From positions 124,001 through 188,000 of the forward strand of contig JAZKBN010000018.1 of NCBI GenBank assembly GCA_040388605.1: a DNA stretch of 64,000 bases, given 5' to 3'. The notes below the pieces were generated by a model. It was given only the letters and a program-made list of their open reading frames with translations, made no database searches and had not been told where the DNA came from. Shown here in pieces: positions 8,371 to 17,169 of the stretch (within the stretch, counting starts at the first letter, position 1; each line of letters opens with the position of its first letter). This DNA comes from JAZKBN01 sp040388605 (GTDB lineage Bacteria > Bacteroidota > Bacteroidia > Cytophagales > Flexibacteraceae). A program made the translations under genes and the position numbers.

Positions 8371-10020
8371 ATGCCCGAAACCATAAAGGCCAATATTGTC
8401 GACATCTTTGCTGAATCAATTTACCCCGGCTCCATTGATATCGACAACGGTATAATTACTGCCATAAAGCGCAGCGGCGATAAGCCCAACCCGGCAAAAC
8501 CCTGCATGATTCCCGGCTTTACCGATGCCCATGTGCATATAGAAAGCAGCCTTTTGAGCCCGCAGGCTTTCGCGCGTATGGCTGTGGTACATGGCACAAT
8601 TGCAACAGTAAGCGATCCGCATGAAATTGCCAATGTTGCCGGAATGAAAGGTGTCAGGTGGATGCTTGAAAATGCAAAAGGAAGTCCTTTTCATTTTTGT
8701 TTTGGCGTACCAAGCTGTGTTCCTGCCACTGCTTTCGAAACAGCCGGCGCCTCCGTCAGTCCTGCCGATGTGGAAGCCCTTTTCGCAGAAGACGGGCTTA
8801 CATACCTTGCCGAAATGATGAATTACCCGGGTGTTCTTAATGGGGACCCGGAAGTCTGGCAAAAAATAAATATAGCCAAAGCCCTAAATAAACCAATAGA
8901 CGGCCATGCCCCGGGCCTGCGCGGAGATGATGCCCTGAAGTATATAAACGCCGGCATCAGTACCGATCATGAATGCTTTACCCTTGAAGAAGCACAGTTT
9001 AAAGCGCAACAGGGCATGCATATACTTATACGTGAAGGCAGCGCCGCCCGAAATTTCGAAGCCCTTTGGCCCCTGCTCCATTCGCACCCTACCAAGGTGA
9101 TGTTCTGCTCAGATGATAAGCACCCGGACAGCCTTTTAATAAGCCATATTGATGCCCTGGTTCGCAGGGCCCTAATGCATGGCGCGCCTTTGTTCGATGT
9201 ATTGCGTGCCGCCTGTTATAATCCTGCTAAACATTATGGGCTCCCAAACGGAATGCTCCGGGTTGGCGACAAAGCAGATTTTCTTTTAACTGAAAACCTG
9301 CTGAATCCCGCACGCTTCAGGGTGCTTCAAACCCGCATTGCCGGTAAAATAGTATCAGAAAACGGGGTATCGAGACTGCCTTTTACAAAGCCTTTACATA
9401 TTAATAGTTTTAATTGCGAACCCATTAAACCGGCCGACATTGTTGTAAAAGCTGAAAAGCCCGGAGCTTCGGTAAAAGTAATTAAGGCCGAAGAAGGGCA
9501 GCTTATTACCGGTTTGGAATTACATAAGCTACCCGAGAAAAACGGCCGGATCTATAGCGATTCTGAAAATGATATTTTAAAGATAGTGGTTATTAACCGG
9601 TATTCCCCTGCCCCGCCTGCTATTGCCTTTGTCCGCGGCTTCGGGCTAAAAGAGGGCGCTTTGGCAAGCACCGTTGCACATGATTCGCATAATATAATTG
9701 CGGTCGGCGTTTCAGACGAAGCCATTACAGAAGCAGTAAATATGGTAATAGGCAGCAAGGGCGGGCTCGCCGCCTGGTCAGAAAACGAGAAACTTTTACT
9801 GCCTCTCCCCATTGCCGGGCTTATGAGCGATGGCGAAGGGAAAGAAATTGCGGCTGCTTATACTGCAATTGATGCTCTTTCAAAAAAATTGGGTTCAACT
9901 ACCGGCTCACCCTTTATGACCTTGTCTTTTATGGCCTTATTGGTTATTCCCCGCCTCAAACTCAGCGACAAGGGTTTATTTGACGGTGAATCATTCAAAT
10001 TTGTGCATTTACAGGAATAA
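8371..10020 (+). CDS. ade: Adenine deaminase
   Basis: Deaminates adenine to hypoxanthine and ammonia in purine salvage, with a metal-dependent amidohydrolase fold. Visible metal ligands are PGFTDAHVHIESS near the N-terminus, DPHEIANV, the DGHAPGL loop, STDHECFT and the acidic FCSDDKHPD. The C-terminal domain typical of Ade follows, with EGALASTVAHDSHNIIAVG and a GLMSD segment. An upstream ATG at 8311 is in frame but adds a stretch unlike the family, so ATG 8371 is used. The length of about 549 residues is normal. The gene stands alone, convergent with the HMA gene. Confidence 0.95.
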   Translation: MPETIKANIVDIFAESIYPGSIDIDNGIITAIKRSGDKPNPAKPCMIPGFTDAHVHIESSLLSPQAFARMAVVHGTIATVSDPHEIANVAGMKGVRWMLENAKGSPFHFCFGVPSCVPATAFETAGASVSPADVEALFAEDGLTYLAEMMNYPGVLNGDPEVWQKINIAKALNKPIDGHAPGLRGDDALKYINAGISTDHECFTLEEAQFKAQQGMHILIREGSAARNFEALWPLLHSHPTKVMFCSDDKHPDSLLISHIDALVRRALMHGAPLFDVLRAACYNPAKHYGLPNGMLRVGDKADFLLTENLLNPARFRVLQTRIAGKIVSENGVSRLPFTKPLHINSFNCEPIKPADIVVKAEKPGASVKVIKAEEGQLITGLELHKLPEKNGRIYSDSENDILKIVVINRYSPAPPAIAFVRGFGLKEGALASTVAHDSHNIIAVGVSDEAITEAVNMVIGSKGGLAAWSENEKLLLPLPIAGLMSDGEGKEIAAAYTAIDALSKKLGSTTGSPFMTLSFMALLVIPRLKLSDKGLFDGESFKFVHLQE

Positions 10021-10147
10021 TTACTTAAAACCTGTTTCAGGAAATACCCCCATAACTAATCCTGACTGTTTATAATCGGGTTATCTGCGGGCTACGTTTT
10101 GTACTTAACCTGCCTAAAACCATTTCAGGGATTTATTCCGTGCAGGG

Positions 10148-10534
10148 CTAAGGTTTCATATCGCCTGGTATTGGCTCCCTGTATCTGCAACATTTGGGCA
10201 AGGCCAGGTACTTTTGTTCTGTGGCGGTTCTGTGTTCGGTATCATACCCGGCCAAAACCAGACTGCTTTCCAATGATTCTGCGCTTATCTTTTGTGGGTT
10301 ATAGTTAACAACCAACTCTCCGCTTTTTTTACTCCAATGAGCCGTTTTAACTCCTTTTACATCAACGGCGGTTTCAATGCGTTCCTTGCACATTTCGCAA
10401 TTACCGGAAACCTTCAGGCTCAGCCGGGCTTTATCCGGTTGCGGAGCAGTTTGTGCATGTGCGGGAATTAAGGTGCTTATTAAAAGCACAATGCCTGCCA
10501 TTAAGGGCAGGCATTTATATATGCTTGGTTTCAT
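10148..10534 (-). CDS. Exported heavy-metal-associated (HMA) domain protein
   Basis: A 128-residue protein with a signal peptide (LPLMAGIVLLISTLIPAHAQ) and one HMA ferredoxin-like domain. The metal-binding CxxC is in VSGNCEMCKERIETA, and the second half has VVNYNPQKISAESLE. Free-standing HMA proteins of this type bind Cu(I) or a similar ion. Export suggests a periplasmic carrier role, which is inference. An additional Cys pair near the C-terminus (LPKCCRY) is not part of the standard domain. No metal transporter is adjacent. Confidence 0.8.
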   Translation of the reverse strand: MKPSIYKCLPLMAGIVLLISTLIPAHAQTAPQPDKARLSLKVSGNCEMCKERIETAVDVKGVKTAHWSKKSGELVVNYNPQKISAESLESSLVLAGYDTEHRTATEQKYLALPKCCRYREPIPGDMKP

Positions 10535-10570
10535 GTTGTTATAACGTAAAACTATGGTCTTAATTGCGGC

Positions 10571-13069
10571 TTAGCTGCCGGCCATCAGGTTTTTAATCCA
10601 GCTGATATTGAAGCCTTGCGGTAAGTCATCATCGGTATAGTAATCGTAGCCGTACCCATAACCATAGCCATAAGTCTTAAACTTATCGAGGCCGTTAAGG
10701 ATTACCGCCATATTGGTAAAGCCGTTAATTTTAACAAGCTTGTTAATGTTCTTCAGGTATATACGCTTGCTGTATTCTGACCTTACCACGTAGATTGGCA
10801 AATCAGCTTTTTGCATTACAATTATACCATCAGTTACAAGACCTACCGGGGGCGAGTCAATCACAATAATATCGTATCGGCGCGAAAGCTCATCGAACAA
10901 TACATCAAGGTTTGCACGTAAAAGAAGTTCGCTTGGGTTTGGTGGCGGCGTGCCGGCGCAAATTACGTCCACATTTTCAATGGTTGTGGGCGCAATACAC
11001 TCATCTACTGTATGTTTACCTATAAGCAGCGTACTCATACCCTTCTCGTTATTCAGGTCGAAGGCAAGGTGCAGCTTTGGTTTACGTAAGTCAAGGTCAA
11101 TAATAATAACGCGTTGGCTGCTGAGGGCAAGTACCCCGCTCAGGTTGATTGCAATAAAAGTTTTACCCTCACTCGCAACGGTACTTGTAACACTGATAAT
11201 ACGTGCTCTGCCGGGCTCAGGCGGTGCATTCAGGAAGTCAATATTTGTTCGAATGGCCCTTAGTGATTCGCTTAGCGAAGATTTTGGGTTTTTATCAACC
11301 ACCATTTTCGCAACTCGCAGCTTTTCCTTTGTATAAACAGGGACTACGCCAAGCAGTGGCGCTGCCACGTTCTTCTCTATCTCCTTCATGGTTACAACCG
11401 TATCCTGGAGCATATATCGAACAACCACAAGCACAATGCCTGCTGCAACACCTATAATTATCCAGATGGTGTAAACGCTGCCTTTCTGGGGCGAAACCGG
11501 TATTGTTGGCAGGTTAGCAGAAGACAAAATTGAGAAATCAGGCACAATACCTGCTTTCGCTATACCGAATTCAGCTTTTCTTTCAATCAGGAGCAAATAA
11601 AACTTCTCGTTCAGTGCATAGAATCTCCTGATACGGGTAAGCTTGGTATCCTGGGAAGGAAGGGTTTCAAACTCACTTTCAGCCTCTTTTATTCGCTTAT
11701 TAACCTCTTCTATAGATTTGTAAGTTTCCTTACGGGTAAGCTCAATAACATCAAGAAGCTCAAGCCGATATGCGTCTGTTTTTTGCTTTTTAAGCTTTAC
11801 AGCTGTACTGCCTTCTTTGGAAGTAAAGAGCATAGATTGCAGTTCAAGCTGCATATCATTGAGCTTATCTGCCATTGTGGTCAGATCTTTATTCTTCAGG
11901 TAGCGCATATTAGGCACAAACTGCCGAACATCGCGGTTATCGGAAACCAGGCTTTGCAGGTCGTTAAGTTGCGCTAACTCAAGATTCAGCTCAAGCTTTT
12001 GTTTCTGGAAGTCAGATACTGCTTCAACCGATTTTGTGAAAGAAGCCTTCATATCAAGCGATTTATTGCGCTTGAAAAAATTTTCAACCTCTGCTTCAGA
12101 CATTTCCAGTCTGCGGGCTGTAGTGTCCAGCTGGTCGTCAAGAAATTTTAAGGTTTGTATATTAACCTGGTTCTTTTTCTCAAGTGTTTGGTACAGGTAA
12201 ACACTGTCGATATTGTTTACAATATCCTGTGCTTTTTCCGGGGTAAAATCAGCAAATGTAATTTGCAGGGTATTGGCATTAGCATTCAGAACCTTTGCTT
12301 TTGTATTGGTTTCAAGGTACTTAAGCAATTGGTTACGACTGTTAATGGTAATAAAATACCGAACCCCGTTATGATCTGAATTATAATAACCGGTAAGTGT
12401 AACCCTGAACCGCAGATAATCATTTTCGTAATACTTTCCGAATTTGAACTTATCTGTTACATCTTCGGCCCCCATTTTATACTTCAGTATATATTCGTTG
12501 GCGTTAATAATTTCAACGTCAATAGGGGTATCATAGATTGCACCGCTTTTTATTTCATATTCAATTTTAAAGGGACTCGTTTTATAAAGTTCCGAGAAAA
12601 GAAATTTTCCGCTTTGGTTATATGTAACATTCAGCGGCATGCGGTCTATAAGTTTATTATAGGTAAGGCTGCTCCTGATAAGTTCAATTTCGCCGCTAAG
12701 GTTTTTATCAAATTCTGCATCAGGCGATCCAAAACCACCCATTCCCGCAGTCAGAATTCCTTCAGCACGTTGCCGTACATCTAGCTTGATAATAGAATTG
12801 CTTTCAAATACCGGTCGTGTCCAGCGAAGATAAAGGTAACCTGCTGCGCCGCTAAATAGTATAAATACAATAATCCAACCTAAACTTTTATTCAGTATTG
12901 GAATTAGCTTATCGAAATCAATCTTACCAAAGCCTGAGTCTTCATCTTCAAGTATTGCTGCAACTGTTTGGTTGAGCCTTGCCTGCTGAACGCCGGGTTT
13001 CGGGGTTGATGTTTTGGGGGTCTGGCTTGTTTCGGCAGGTTTACCCGCTGCATTATTTTCAGTTTGCAT
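10571..13069 (-). CDS. Wzc-type polysaccharide tyrosine autokinase
   Basis: An inner-membrane copolymerase and kinase that controls assembly and export of an exopolysaccharide. It has 832 residues. A Wzz domain lies between two membrane helices (LGWIIVFILFSGAAGYLYL and VYTIWIIIGVAAGIVLVVV), with a long coiled-coil region between. A cytoplasmic BY-kinase domain follows: Walker A TSTVASEGKTFIAINLSG near residue 635, A' IIDLDLRKPK and Walker B DIIVIDSPP. The tail carries the tyrosine cluster YGYGYGYDYY that is the usual autophosphorylation target. The start lies 3 bp after the export lipoprotein stop, so the two form an operon. Confidence 0.92.
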   Translation of the reverse strand: MQTENNAAGKPAETSQTPKTSTPKPGVQQARLNQTVAAILEDEDSGFGKIDFDKLIPILNKSLGWIIVFILFSGAAGYLYLRWTRPVFESNSIIKLDVRQRAEGILTAGMGGFGSPDAEFDKNLSGEIELIRSSLTYNKLIDRMPLNVTYNQSGKFLFSELYKTSPFKIEYEIKSGAIYDTPIDVEIINANEYILKYKMGAEDVTDKFKFGKYYENDYLRFRVTLTGYYNSDHNGVRYFITINSRNQLLKYLETNTKAKVLNANANTLQITFADFTPEKAQDIVNNIDSVYLYQTLEKKNQVNIQTLKFLDDQLDTTARRLEMSEAEVENFFKRNKSLDMKASFTKSVEAVSDFQKQKLELNLELAQLNDLQSLVSDNRDVRQFVPNMRYLKNKDLTTMADKLNDMQLELQSMLFTSKEGSTAVKLKKQKTDAYRLELLDVIELTRKETYKSIEEVNKRIKEAESEFETLPSQDTKLTRIRRFYALNEKFYLLLIERKAEFGIAKAGIVPDFSILSSANLPTIPVSPQKGSVYTIWIIIGVAAGIVLVVVRYMLQDTVVTMKEIEKNVAAPLLGVVPVYTKEKLRVAKMVVDKNPKSSLSESLRAIRTNIDFLNAPPEPGRARIISVTSTVASEGKTFIAINLSGVLALSSQRVIIIDLDLRKPKLHLAFDLNNEKGMSTLLIGKHTVDECIAPTTIENVDVICAGTPPPNPSELLLRANLDVLFDELSRRYDIIVIDSPPVGLVTDGIIVMQKADLPIYVVRSEYSKRIYLKNINKLVKINGFTNMAVILNGLDKFKTYGYGYGYGYDYYTDDDLPQGFNISWIKNLMAGS

Positions 13070-13072
13070 TTT

Positions 13073-13921
13073 TTATAAGCGGGTTGAAATCAATAAACTT
13101 ACATAGGCCAATGCAGTAATAATACCAAAGAACTGGCCGTAATCCCTTAAAACCTCAACTGAATTACGCCTTCCGGGAACAATATAAATAACATCGTTAG
13201 GTTCCACGGTGAGTAATGAAGTCTTCATACCCTGAATAGTACTTACATCTATTAAATAAACCTGGGGGTTATCAAGTGGTCCCCTAATTAATTCTATGTG
13301 TTTGGCATCAGCATATGCAGGAATTCCTCCCACTTGTGCCAGTACTTCCACAATAGAAATATTTTCATTAGGAAGGTCAACAATCTGACCGGTAACAGGT
13401 GCCGCGTGACCGCCTGAACCGGATCCCCCGCCCCCGAAAACAAAAATTCGGCGGTTAGCCACCCTAACAATTGCATAAGGTTCCTGGTAATAAGGAGTCA
13501 GTTTTTGTGCTACAAGGCTGTCAGACTGCCTGCAGGTATACCCGGCAAATTTAACTTTACCAATCAGGGGGATAATGGCGAAACCATCATTGCCAACCAG
13601 GTAACGACCCAGGTTTGCACTTATTCCGCCTGAAACGCCCGTTCCCGGAGGGGAACCACCAACGCCTGCCTGTAAAGTTTTGCTGAGCTCAGAGTTAGGA
13701 TCAAGTATAAGCTCACCTTTATTGGTATATACTTTTAAAACTATCCAATCGCCGTTTTTTATTTTATAATTATCTTCAGCGGCACCGGTTTGGTAAGTAA
13801 TATTTTCAGGATGCTCCTTATCAAGCCTAAAGGCATAATCGCGTTTGTAAAACTTGCAACCGGAACCGGCAAGCAATAACAAAACCGGTAACAGCAGGCA
13901 TGCCGTCCGTAGTATTTTCAT
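13073..13921 (-). CDS. Wza-type polysaccharide export lipoprotein (SLBB)
   Basis: An outer-membrane export component partnering the adjacent Wzc-type kinase. The 282-residue protein has a lipoprotein signal ending LLLLAGSGC. A Poly_export domain follows (KNGDWIVLKVYTNKGEL, then the GNDGFAIIPLIGKVKFAG loop), then an SLBB domain with ISIVEVLAQVGGIPAYADA and VEPNDVIYIVPG. The C-terminal hydrophobic helix FFGIITALAYVSLLIS is common in Bacteroidota homologues. A Gly/Ser-rich insertion (GGGGSGSGGHA) lies before the SLBB domain. A short inverted repeat (CGGAC, six bases, GTCCG) lies just upstream of the start and may be regulatory. Confidence 0.9.
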   Translation of the reverse strand: MKILRTACLLLPVLLLLAGSGCKFYKRDYAFRLDKEHPENITYQTGAAEDNYKIKNGDWIVLKVYTNKGELILDPNSELSKTLQAGVGGSPPGTGVSGGISANLGRYLVGNDGFAIIPLIGKVKFAGYTCRQSDSLVAQKLTPYYQEPYAIVRVANRRIFVFGGGGSGSGGHAAPVTGQIVDLPNENISIVEVLAQVGGIPAYADAKHIELIRGPLDNPQVYLIDVSTIQGMKTSLLTVEPNDVIYIVPGRRNSVEVLRDYGQFFGIITALAYVSLLISTRL

Positions 13922-14056
13922 CAGTTTTTTTGTTCGGACACTTTGGTCCGCAGTTTTAATACGTTTGCGGGTAAAAAAGTAATCGTTATTCAGGGCAGAA
14001 TGAGAATTAAAGCAGGGTTTATTTTTTAATCGGCACAGTATGAGCCTGTTTCATTT

Positions 14057-14596
14057 TCAGAAACCACTGATTAAGTTTTCAAGTGATGGCAAAACCATAT
14101 CCTTTTCTGATACTACCGGGTTGCTTACCCGCCAGTCTATTTCCAATACCGGGTCATTCCAAAGCAATCCGCCTTCAGAGGCTTTGTCGTAAAGACCGGT
14201 GCATTTGTAAAAGAAAACCACATCCGTCAATGCGGCAAACCCATGTGCAAAACCGGGCGGAACATAAAGCATATTGCAGGTTTTGCTGTCAAGCTCTACC
14301 GTCAAATGTTTTCCGTATGTGGAAGAGTCTTTTCGAATATCAACCACAACATCAAGGGCCCGACCAACAACAACGCGAACCAGCTTACCTTGCGCAAAGG
14401 GCGGATTCTGGAAGTGCAGTCCTCGGACCACACCTTTATGTGAAAAACTTTGGTTGTCCTGAACAAACTCAAGGTCCAGGCCGTTTTTACTGAATGTTCT
14501 TCGGCTGTATGACTCATAGAAAAATCCTCGTTCATCTTCCAATAAACGGGGGGTAATTTCTACCAGGCCCTTCAGGCTTAATTCTTTGAATTCCAT
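14057..14596 (-). CDS. rfbC: dTDP-4-dehydrorhamnose 3,5-epimerase
   Basis: Epimerises dTDP-4-keto-6-deoxyglucose during dTDP-L-rhamnose synthesis. The cupin-fold signatures are present: EDERGFFYESYSRRTF, FVQDNQSFSHKGVVRGLHFQ with the catalytic His, GRALDVVVDIRKDS and MLYVPPGFAHGFAAL. ATG 14596 is chosen because homologues start near MEFKELSLKGLVEI; the in-frame ATG at 14623 adds nine unlikely residues. It lies upstream of the Wza/Wzc pair. rfbB is encoded separately at 37.3 kb, so rhamnose genes are split. rfbA and rfbD are not visible. Confidence 0.94.
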   Translation of the reverse strand: MEFKELSLKGLVEITPRLLEDERGFFYESYSRRTFSKNGLDLEFVQDNQSFSHKGVVRGLHFQNPPFAQGKLVRVVVGRALDVVVDIRKDSSTYGKHLTVELDSKTCNMLYVPPGFAHGFAALTDVVFFYKCTGLYDKASEGGLLWNDPVLEIDWRVSNPVVSEKDMVLPSLENLISGF

Positions 14597-14692
14597 TTTT
14601 ATTGATTTCCGCTTTAGGAACATTATGGCTTAATACCACTATGGTCAACTAATTACCGGGTAATTGCCGATAAGATAATTGATGTGGGTAAA

Positions 14693-15109
14693 TCAGGCGC
14701 CAACCCTGTAAATGAGTATAAACAAGGGTATCCCCAATAATGCGCCTAATGAATCTGCCAGCAAATCAGCCAATTCATAGCTTCGGCCCGGTACTGTGGT
14801 TTGTGCCAGCTCTATGAGCATTCCGAAAACAGAACTTAACACCGGTGCTGCAATAAAGGTATGCCTTGCGGCAATGCTGCGTGGGTTATGCTTAATAAAT
14901 GCTGTAATCAGCAACAGGGCCTGGATTGCGAATACTACGAAATGCGCCACCTTGTCAGGACGAAATGCGTCCATAAAGGTGAGCGAGGGCAGGCTGCTGC
15001 CGGGCATTAAGGTAAGTAGCAGTATAAATGCGGCCCAAACAGCAGGCAGCATAAAATGCTTTAGCCTTGCGGGTGGTGCATAAACTGCCTTTGAGGCTTT
15101 ATGCTGCAT
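14693..15109 (-). CDS. VanZ-like family membrane protein
   Basis: A 138-residue protein with four hydrophobic helices and the VanZ-like pattern: FMLPAVWAAFILLLTLMPG, FMDAFRPDKVAHFVVFAI with its PDKVAHF motif, then FGMLIELAQTTVPGRSYELAD and DSLGALLGIPLFIL. The E-Q-R-x-xE-L-x-D layout is typical. The biochemical role of such stand-alone proteins is unknown. The start is 14 bp after the gcvH stop, so it is probably co-transcribed with gcvH, a pairing common in Bacteroidota. Confidence 0.85.
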   Translation of the reverse strand: MQHKASKAVYAPPARLKHFMLPAVWAAFILLLTLMPGSSLPSLTFMDAFRPDKVAHFVVFAIQALLLITAFIKHNPRSIAARHTFIAAPVLSSVFGMLIELAQTTVPGRSYELADLLADSLGALLGIPLFILIYRVGA

Positions 15110-15123
15110 CGGTAAAGTGCTTA

Positions 15124-15504
15124 TCAGGCTCCTACCAGCTCTTTATATTGGGCGGCAGTAAGCAAGGCCGAACCTGCTGCTCCGCCGCTTACTTTAATTT
15201 TTACCATCCAACCTTTACCGTAAGGGTCGCTGTTTACCAGGTCGGGACTGTTCAACAACTCTGCGTTAAGCTCTGTTATTTCACCAGTTACGGGTAAAAA
15301 CAGGTCGCTCGTGCTTTTTACTGCTTCAACAGATCCAAAAACCTGGTTTGCCTCAATTGTTTTTCCTACTGCAGGCACATCAACATAAACAATATCGCCA
15401 AGTTCGCTTTGTGCGAAATCGGTTATACCTACGTATGCAAATTCGTCTTCAAAACGTACCCATTCATGTTCAGGGGTATACTGCAGGTTTTCAGGAAATT
15501 CCAT
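15124..15504 (-). CDS. gcvH: Glycine cleavage system H protein
   Basis: The lipoyl carrier that shuttles the methylamine group between the P and T proteins. The 126-residue length is standard. The lipoylated Lys lies in GSVEAVKSTSDLFLP, preceded by ELGDIVYVDVPAVG. The N-terminus has YTPEHEWVRFED and the C-terminus has LLNSPDLVNSDPYGKGWM. gcvT and gcvP are not nearby. A -7 element at 15584-15591 gives a leader of about 70 nt. Confidence 0.96.
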   Translation of the reverse strand: MEFPENLQYTPEHEWVRFEDEFAYVGITDFAQSELGDIVYVDVPAVGKTIEANQVFGSVEAVKSTSDLFLPVTGEITELNAELLNSPDLVNSDPYGKGWMVKIKVSGGAAGSALLTAAQYKELVGA

Positions 15505-15583
15505 ATTAATATTTCAGGTATTTGAAATGGTGCAATTTTTCAGCAAATGGCAGCTTAAATGCTATCCGCAGCTTAAGCGACTG

Positions 15584-15591
15584 CAAATTTA
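15584..15591 (-). promoter_or_regulatory. Bacteroidota -7 element (TAAATTTG) for gcvH
   Basis: Exact TAnnTTTG match on the minus strand upstream of gcvH. TTTG occurs 16 bp further upstream on that strand, a possible -33 element. Confidence 0.55.
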
Positions 15592-15729
15592 GCTAAACTT
15601 TTCCGAACAAAGCTTTAAATTCAACCAAACCCGGGCCGGCATTTTGCGGTTTTCGTATTATTAATCCCGTTTTCATGTCGATTTTCAAAAAATTAAGCGG
15701 GGGCAATAACGAATCGGTAATTTTATAAA

Positions 15730-15737
15730 TATCTTTA
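15730..15737 (+). promoter_or_regulatory. Near-consensus -7 element (TATCTTTA) for nuoC
   Basis: Seven of eight positions match TAnnTTTG, 19 bp before the nuoC ATG, which would give a very short leader. Confidence 0.4.
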
Positions 15738-15756
15738 GGCCTTATTAAAAACGGCT

Positions 15757-16247
15757 ATGGCAGAGTTAAAGTTTACTGAAAGCATATTGAGCATTTTGAA
15801 AGCTGAATTACCCGAAGGAAGCCTTACACATGTGCCGGCTGGTAACCTTGTATCGGTAACTCTCGATAAGAGGGAGCTCCGTAATTTTGCAGGATTTCTN
15901 NNNNNNNNNTGCTCAGCTGTATTACTGCCCTTGATAACGGAACCGAGGCCGGTAGCTTTGAGCTGATATATAATTTCTATTCAATACCGTTCGACCTGAA
16001 GCTCGATTTAAAAATTGTTGTCCCCCGAATTTCGCCCGATGGTGATTTGCCAAGGATTCAAAGTATAGCATCAATTTTCGGCACAGCAAACTGGCACGAA
16101 CGCGAGGCTTATGACATGCTGGGTATCCATTTTACCGGCCACCCGGATCTGAGGCGCATTCTTCTGCCTGCAGATTGGCAGGGATACCCTTTACGAAAAG
16201 ATTATGAATTGCAGCAGGATTACCACGGTCTTAAAGTACCTTATTGA
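15757..16247 (+). CDS. nuoC: NADH-quinone oxidoreductase subunit C, interrupted by an assembly gap
   Basis: The 30-kDa subunit of complex I. The N-terminal part runs from ATG 15757 to NFAGF. After ten Ns the reading frame shifts, and LSCITALDNGTEAGSFELIY begins a continuous C-terminal part that ends with DYHGLKVPY. Family signatures after the gap are ASIFGTANWHEREAYDMLG, HPDLRRILLP and PLRKDYE. Homologues have about ten residues between NFAGF and LSCITALD, so roughly 30 bases are missing and the N run is not to scale. The apparent frameshift is therefore an assembly effect. No other nuo gene is adjacent, which is unusual. Confidence 0.88.
15900..15909. other. Assembly gap (10 N) in nuoC
   Basis: Ten Ns where the two halves of nuoC are in different frames, so the true gap is not ten bases. 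Both flanks have native composition. Confidence 0.95.
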
Positions 16248-16265
16248 TTGATATCCTTATTGATT

Positions 16266-17102
16266 TTAAATCGGGCTGACTGCTGCATCGCCTGATATCA
16301 GGAATTGTTTTTTGCTGCCGCTTTCTGCGCAAAGCACCCTTGTCCGTTGCAGGGCAAGCTTTATAAAGCTCCGGCCCTGGAATTTAAAAGGGGAATTGTC
16401 CGGCAGAAACTTAAGTTTTTTCATACCTGAAGGCAATTCAGGTTTAGACGGTTCGGCAGGCAGGTTATACAATTTTTCATCAATCGGCTCTACGGGCACT
16501 GCCCCGCTTATGAGGAAAACTTTCCCTGCAGCAGTATTGGGGACTAATAAGCGGCAGGTAATACGTGTTCTACGTTTATTTAGCCTGCGATAAATTCTGC
16601 CTTCGAATTTAAATGCCTTCCCGTCGGGCAGCTCATCAAGCCAAACATGTAAATCTGTTTTTTGCCTTACCTCCAAAGCTTTTAACAGGCTTGGGTCGGC
16701 GCAGGAGCTCGCGGCAGGGTTTTCCATGTAGCGGGTTAAAGCTTCCAGTATTTCCGGGGGAAAAACATCGGGCCTAAGCACCGGCAGCATTACCCGTTTA
16801 AACCAAGCCTTCCATTCTTTACCGTGCGGTTGTTTTCGCAGCTTATAATTGGTTTTTACAAGGTAATGGGCCACCTCGTGCAGGTAGGTAACCAGGAAAG
16901 CGTATTGGTTTAAATCGGCATTCAGGGTAATGGTATGTATGCCGTTCCTGTACCTGTAATCTCCTAAAACGCTTTTTCTCGGGTGTTTTATGCTGAAATA
17001 AAAGCCATGCTGCTGCCAGAGCTTAAAACAGAAATCTGCCGCTTCGGGTGGGAAGTGCTTTTTAAAAGTTTCGGCATGTGCTGCTGATGCTAGTGCAGGC
17101 AT
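16266..17102 (-). CDS. SprT-like zinc metalloprotease-fold protein with duplicated C-terminal module
   Basis: A 278-residue protein whose N-terminal half is a SprT-like domain, with the zinc motif HEVAH in LVTYLHEVAHYLV and a downstream HGKEWKAWF where the family has its third ligand. SprT/Spartan-type proteins are zinc metalloproteases or their relatives; the substrate is unknown here. The C-terminal half repeats a module of about 48 residues twice: LPDGKAFKFEGRIYRRL...RRTRITC...FLISGAVPV, and LPDNSPFKFQGRSFIKL...QRTRVLC...FLISGDAAV. Bacteroidota homologues normally carry one such module, as I recall. It is convergent with nuoC and divergent from the GH95-like gene. Confidence 0.8.
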   Translation of the reverse strand: MPALASAAHAETFKKHFPPEAADFCFKLWQQHGFYFSIKHPRKSVLGDYRYRNGIHTITLNADLNQYAFLVTYLHEVAHYLVKTNYKLRKQPHGKEWKAWFKRVMLPVLRPDVFPPEILEALTRYMENPAASSCADPSLLKALEVRQKTDLHVWLDELPDGKAFKFEGRIYRRLNKRRTRITCRLLVPNTAAGKVFLISGAVPVEPIDEKLYNLPAEPSKPELPSGMKKLKFLPDNSPFKFQGRSFIKLALQRTRVLCAESGSKKQFLISGDAAVSPI

Positions 17103-17169
17103 TATGTATTGAAAAGGGATTGAAATTACTAAAGTTTCACGTACTTTACCTCCCCTTTCGGCCGGGATA

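Noticed and set aside
10571..10700. Short tandem DNA repeat encoding alternating Tyr and Gly
   Set aside because: It encodes the normal C-terminal tyrosine cluster of a BY-kinase and is not an independent repeat element.
15757..16247. nuoC as a true frameshifted pseudogene
   Set aside because: The frame change coincides with a run of ten Ns and both halves are well conserved, so the gap length explains it.
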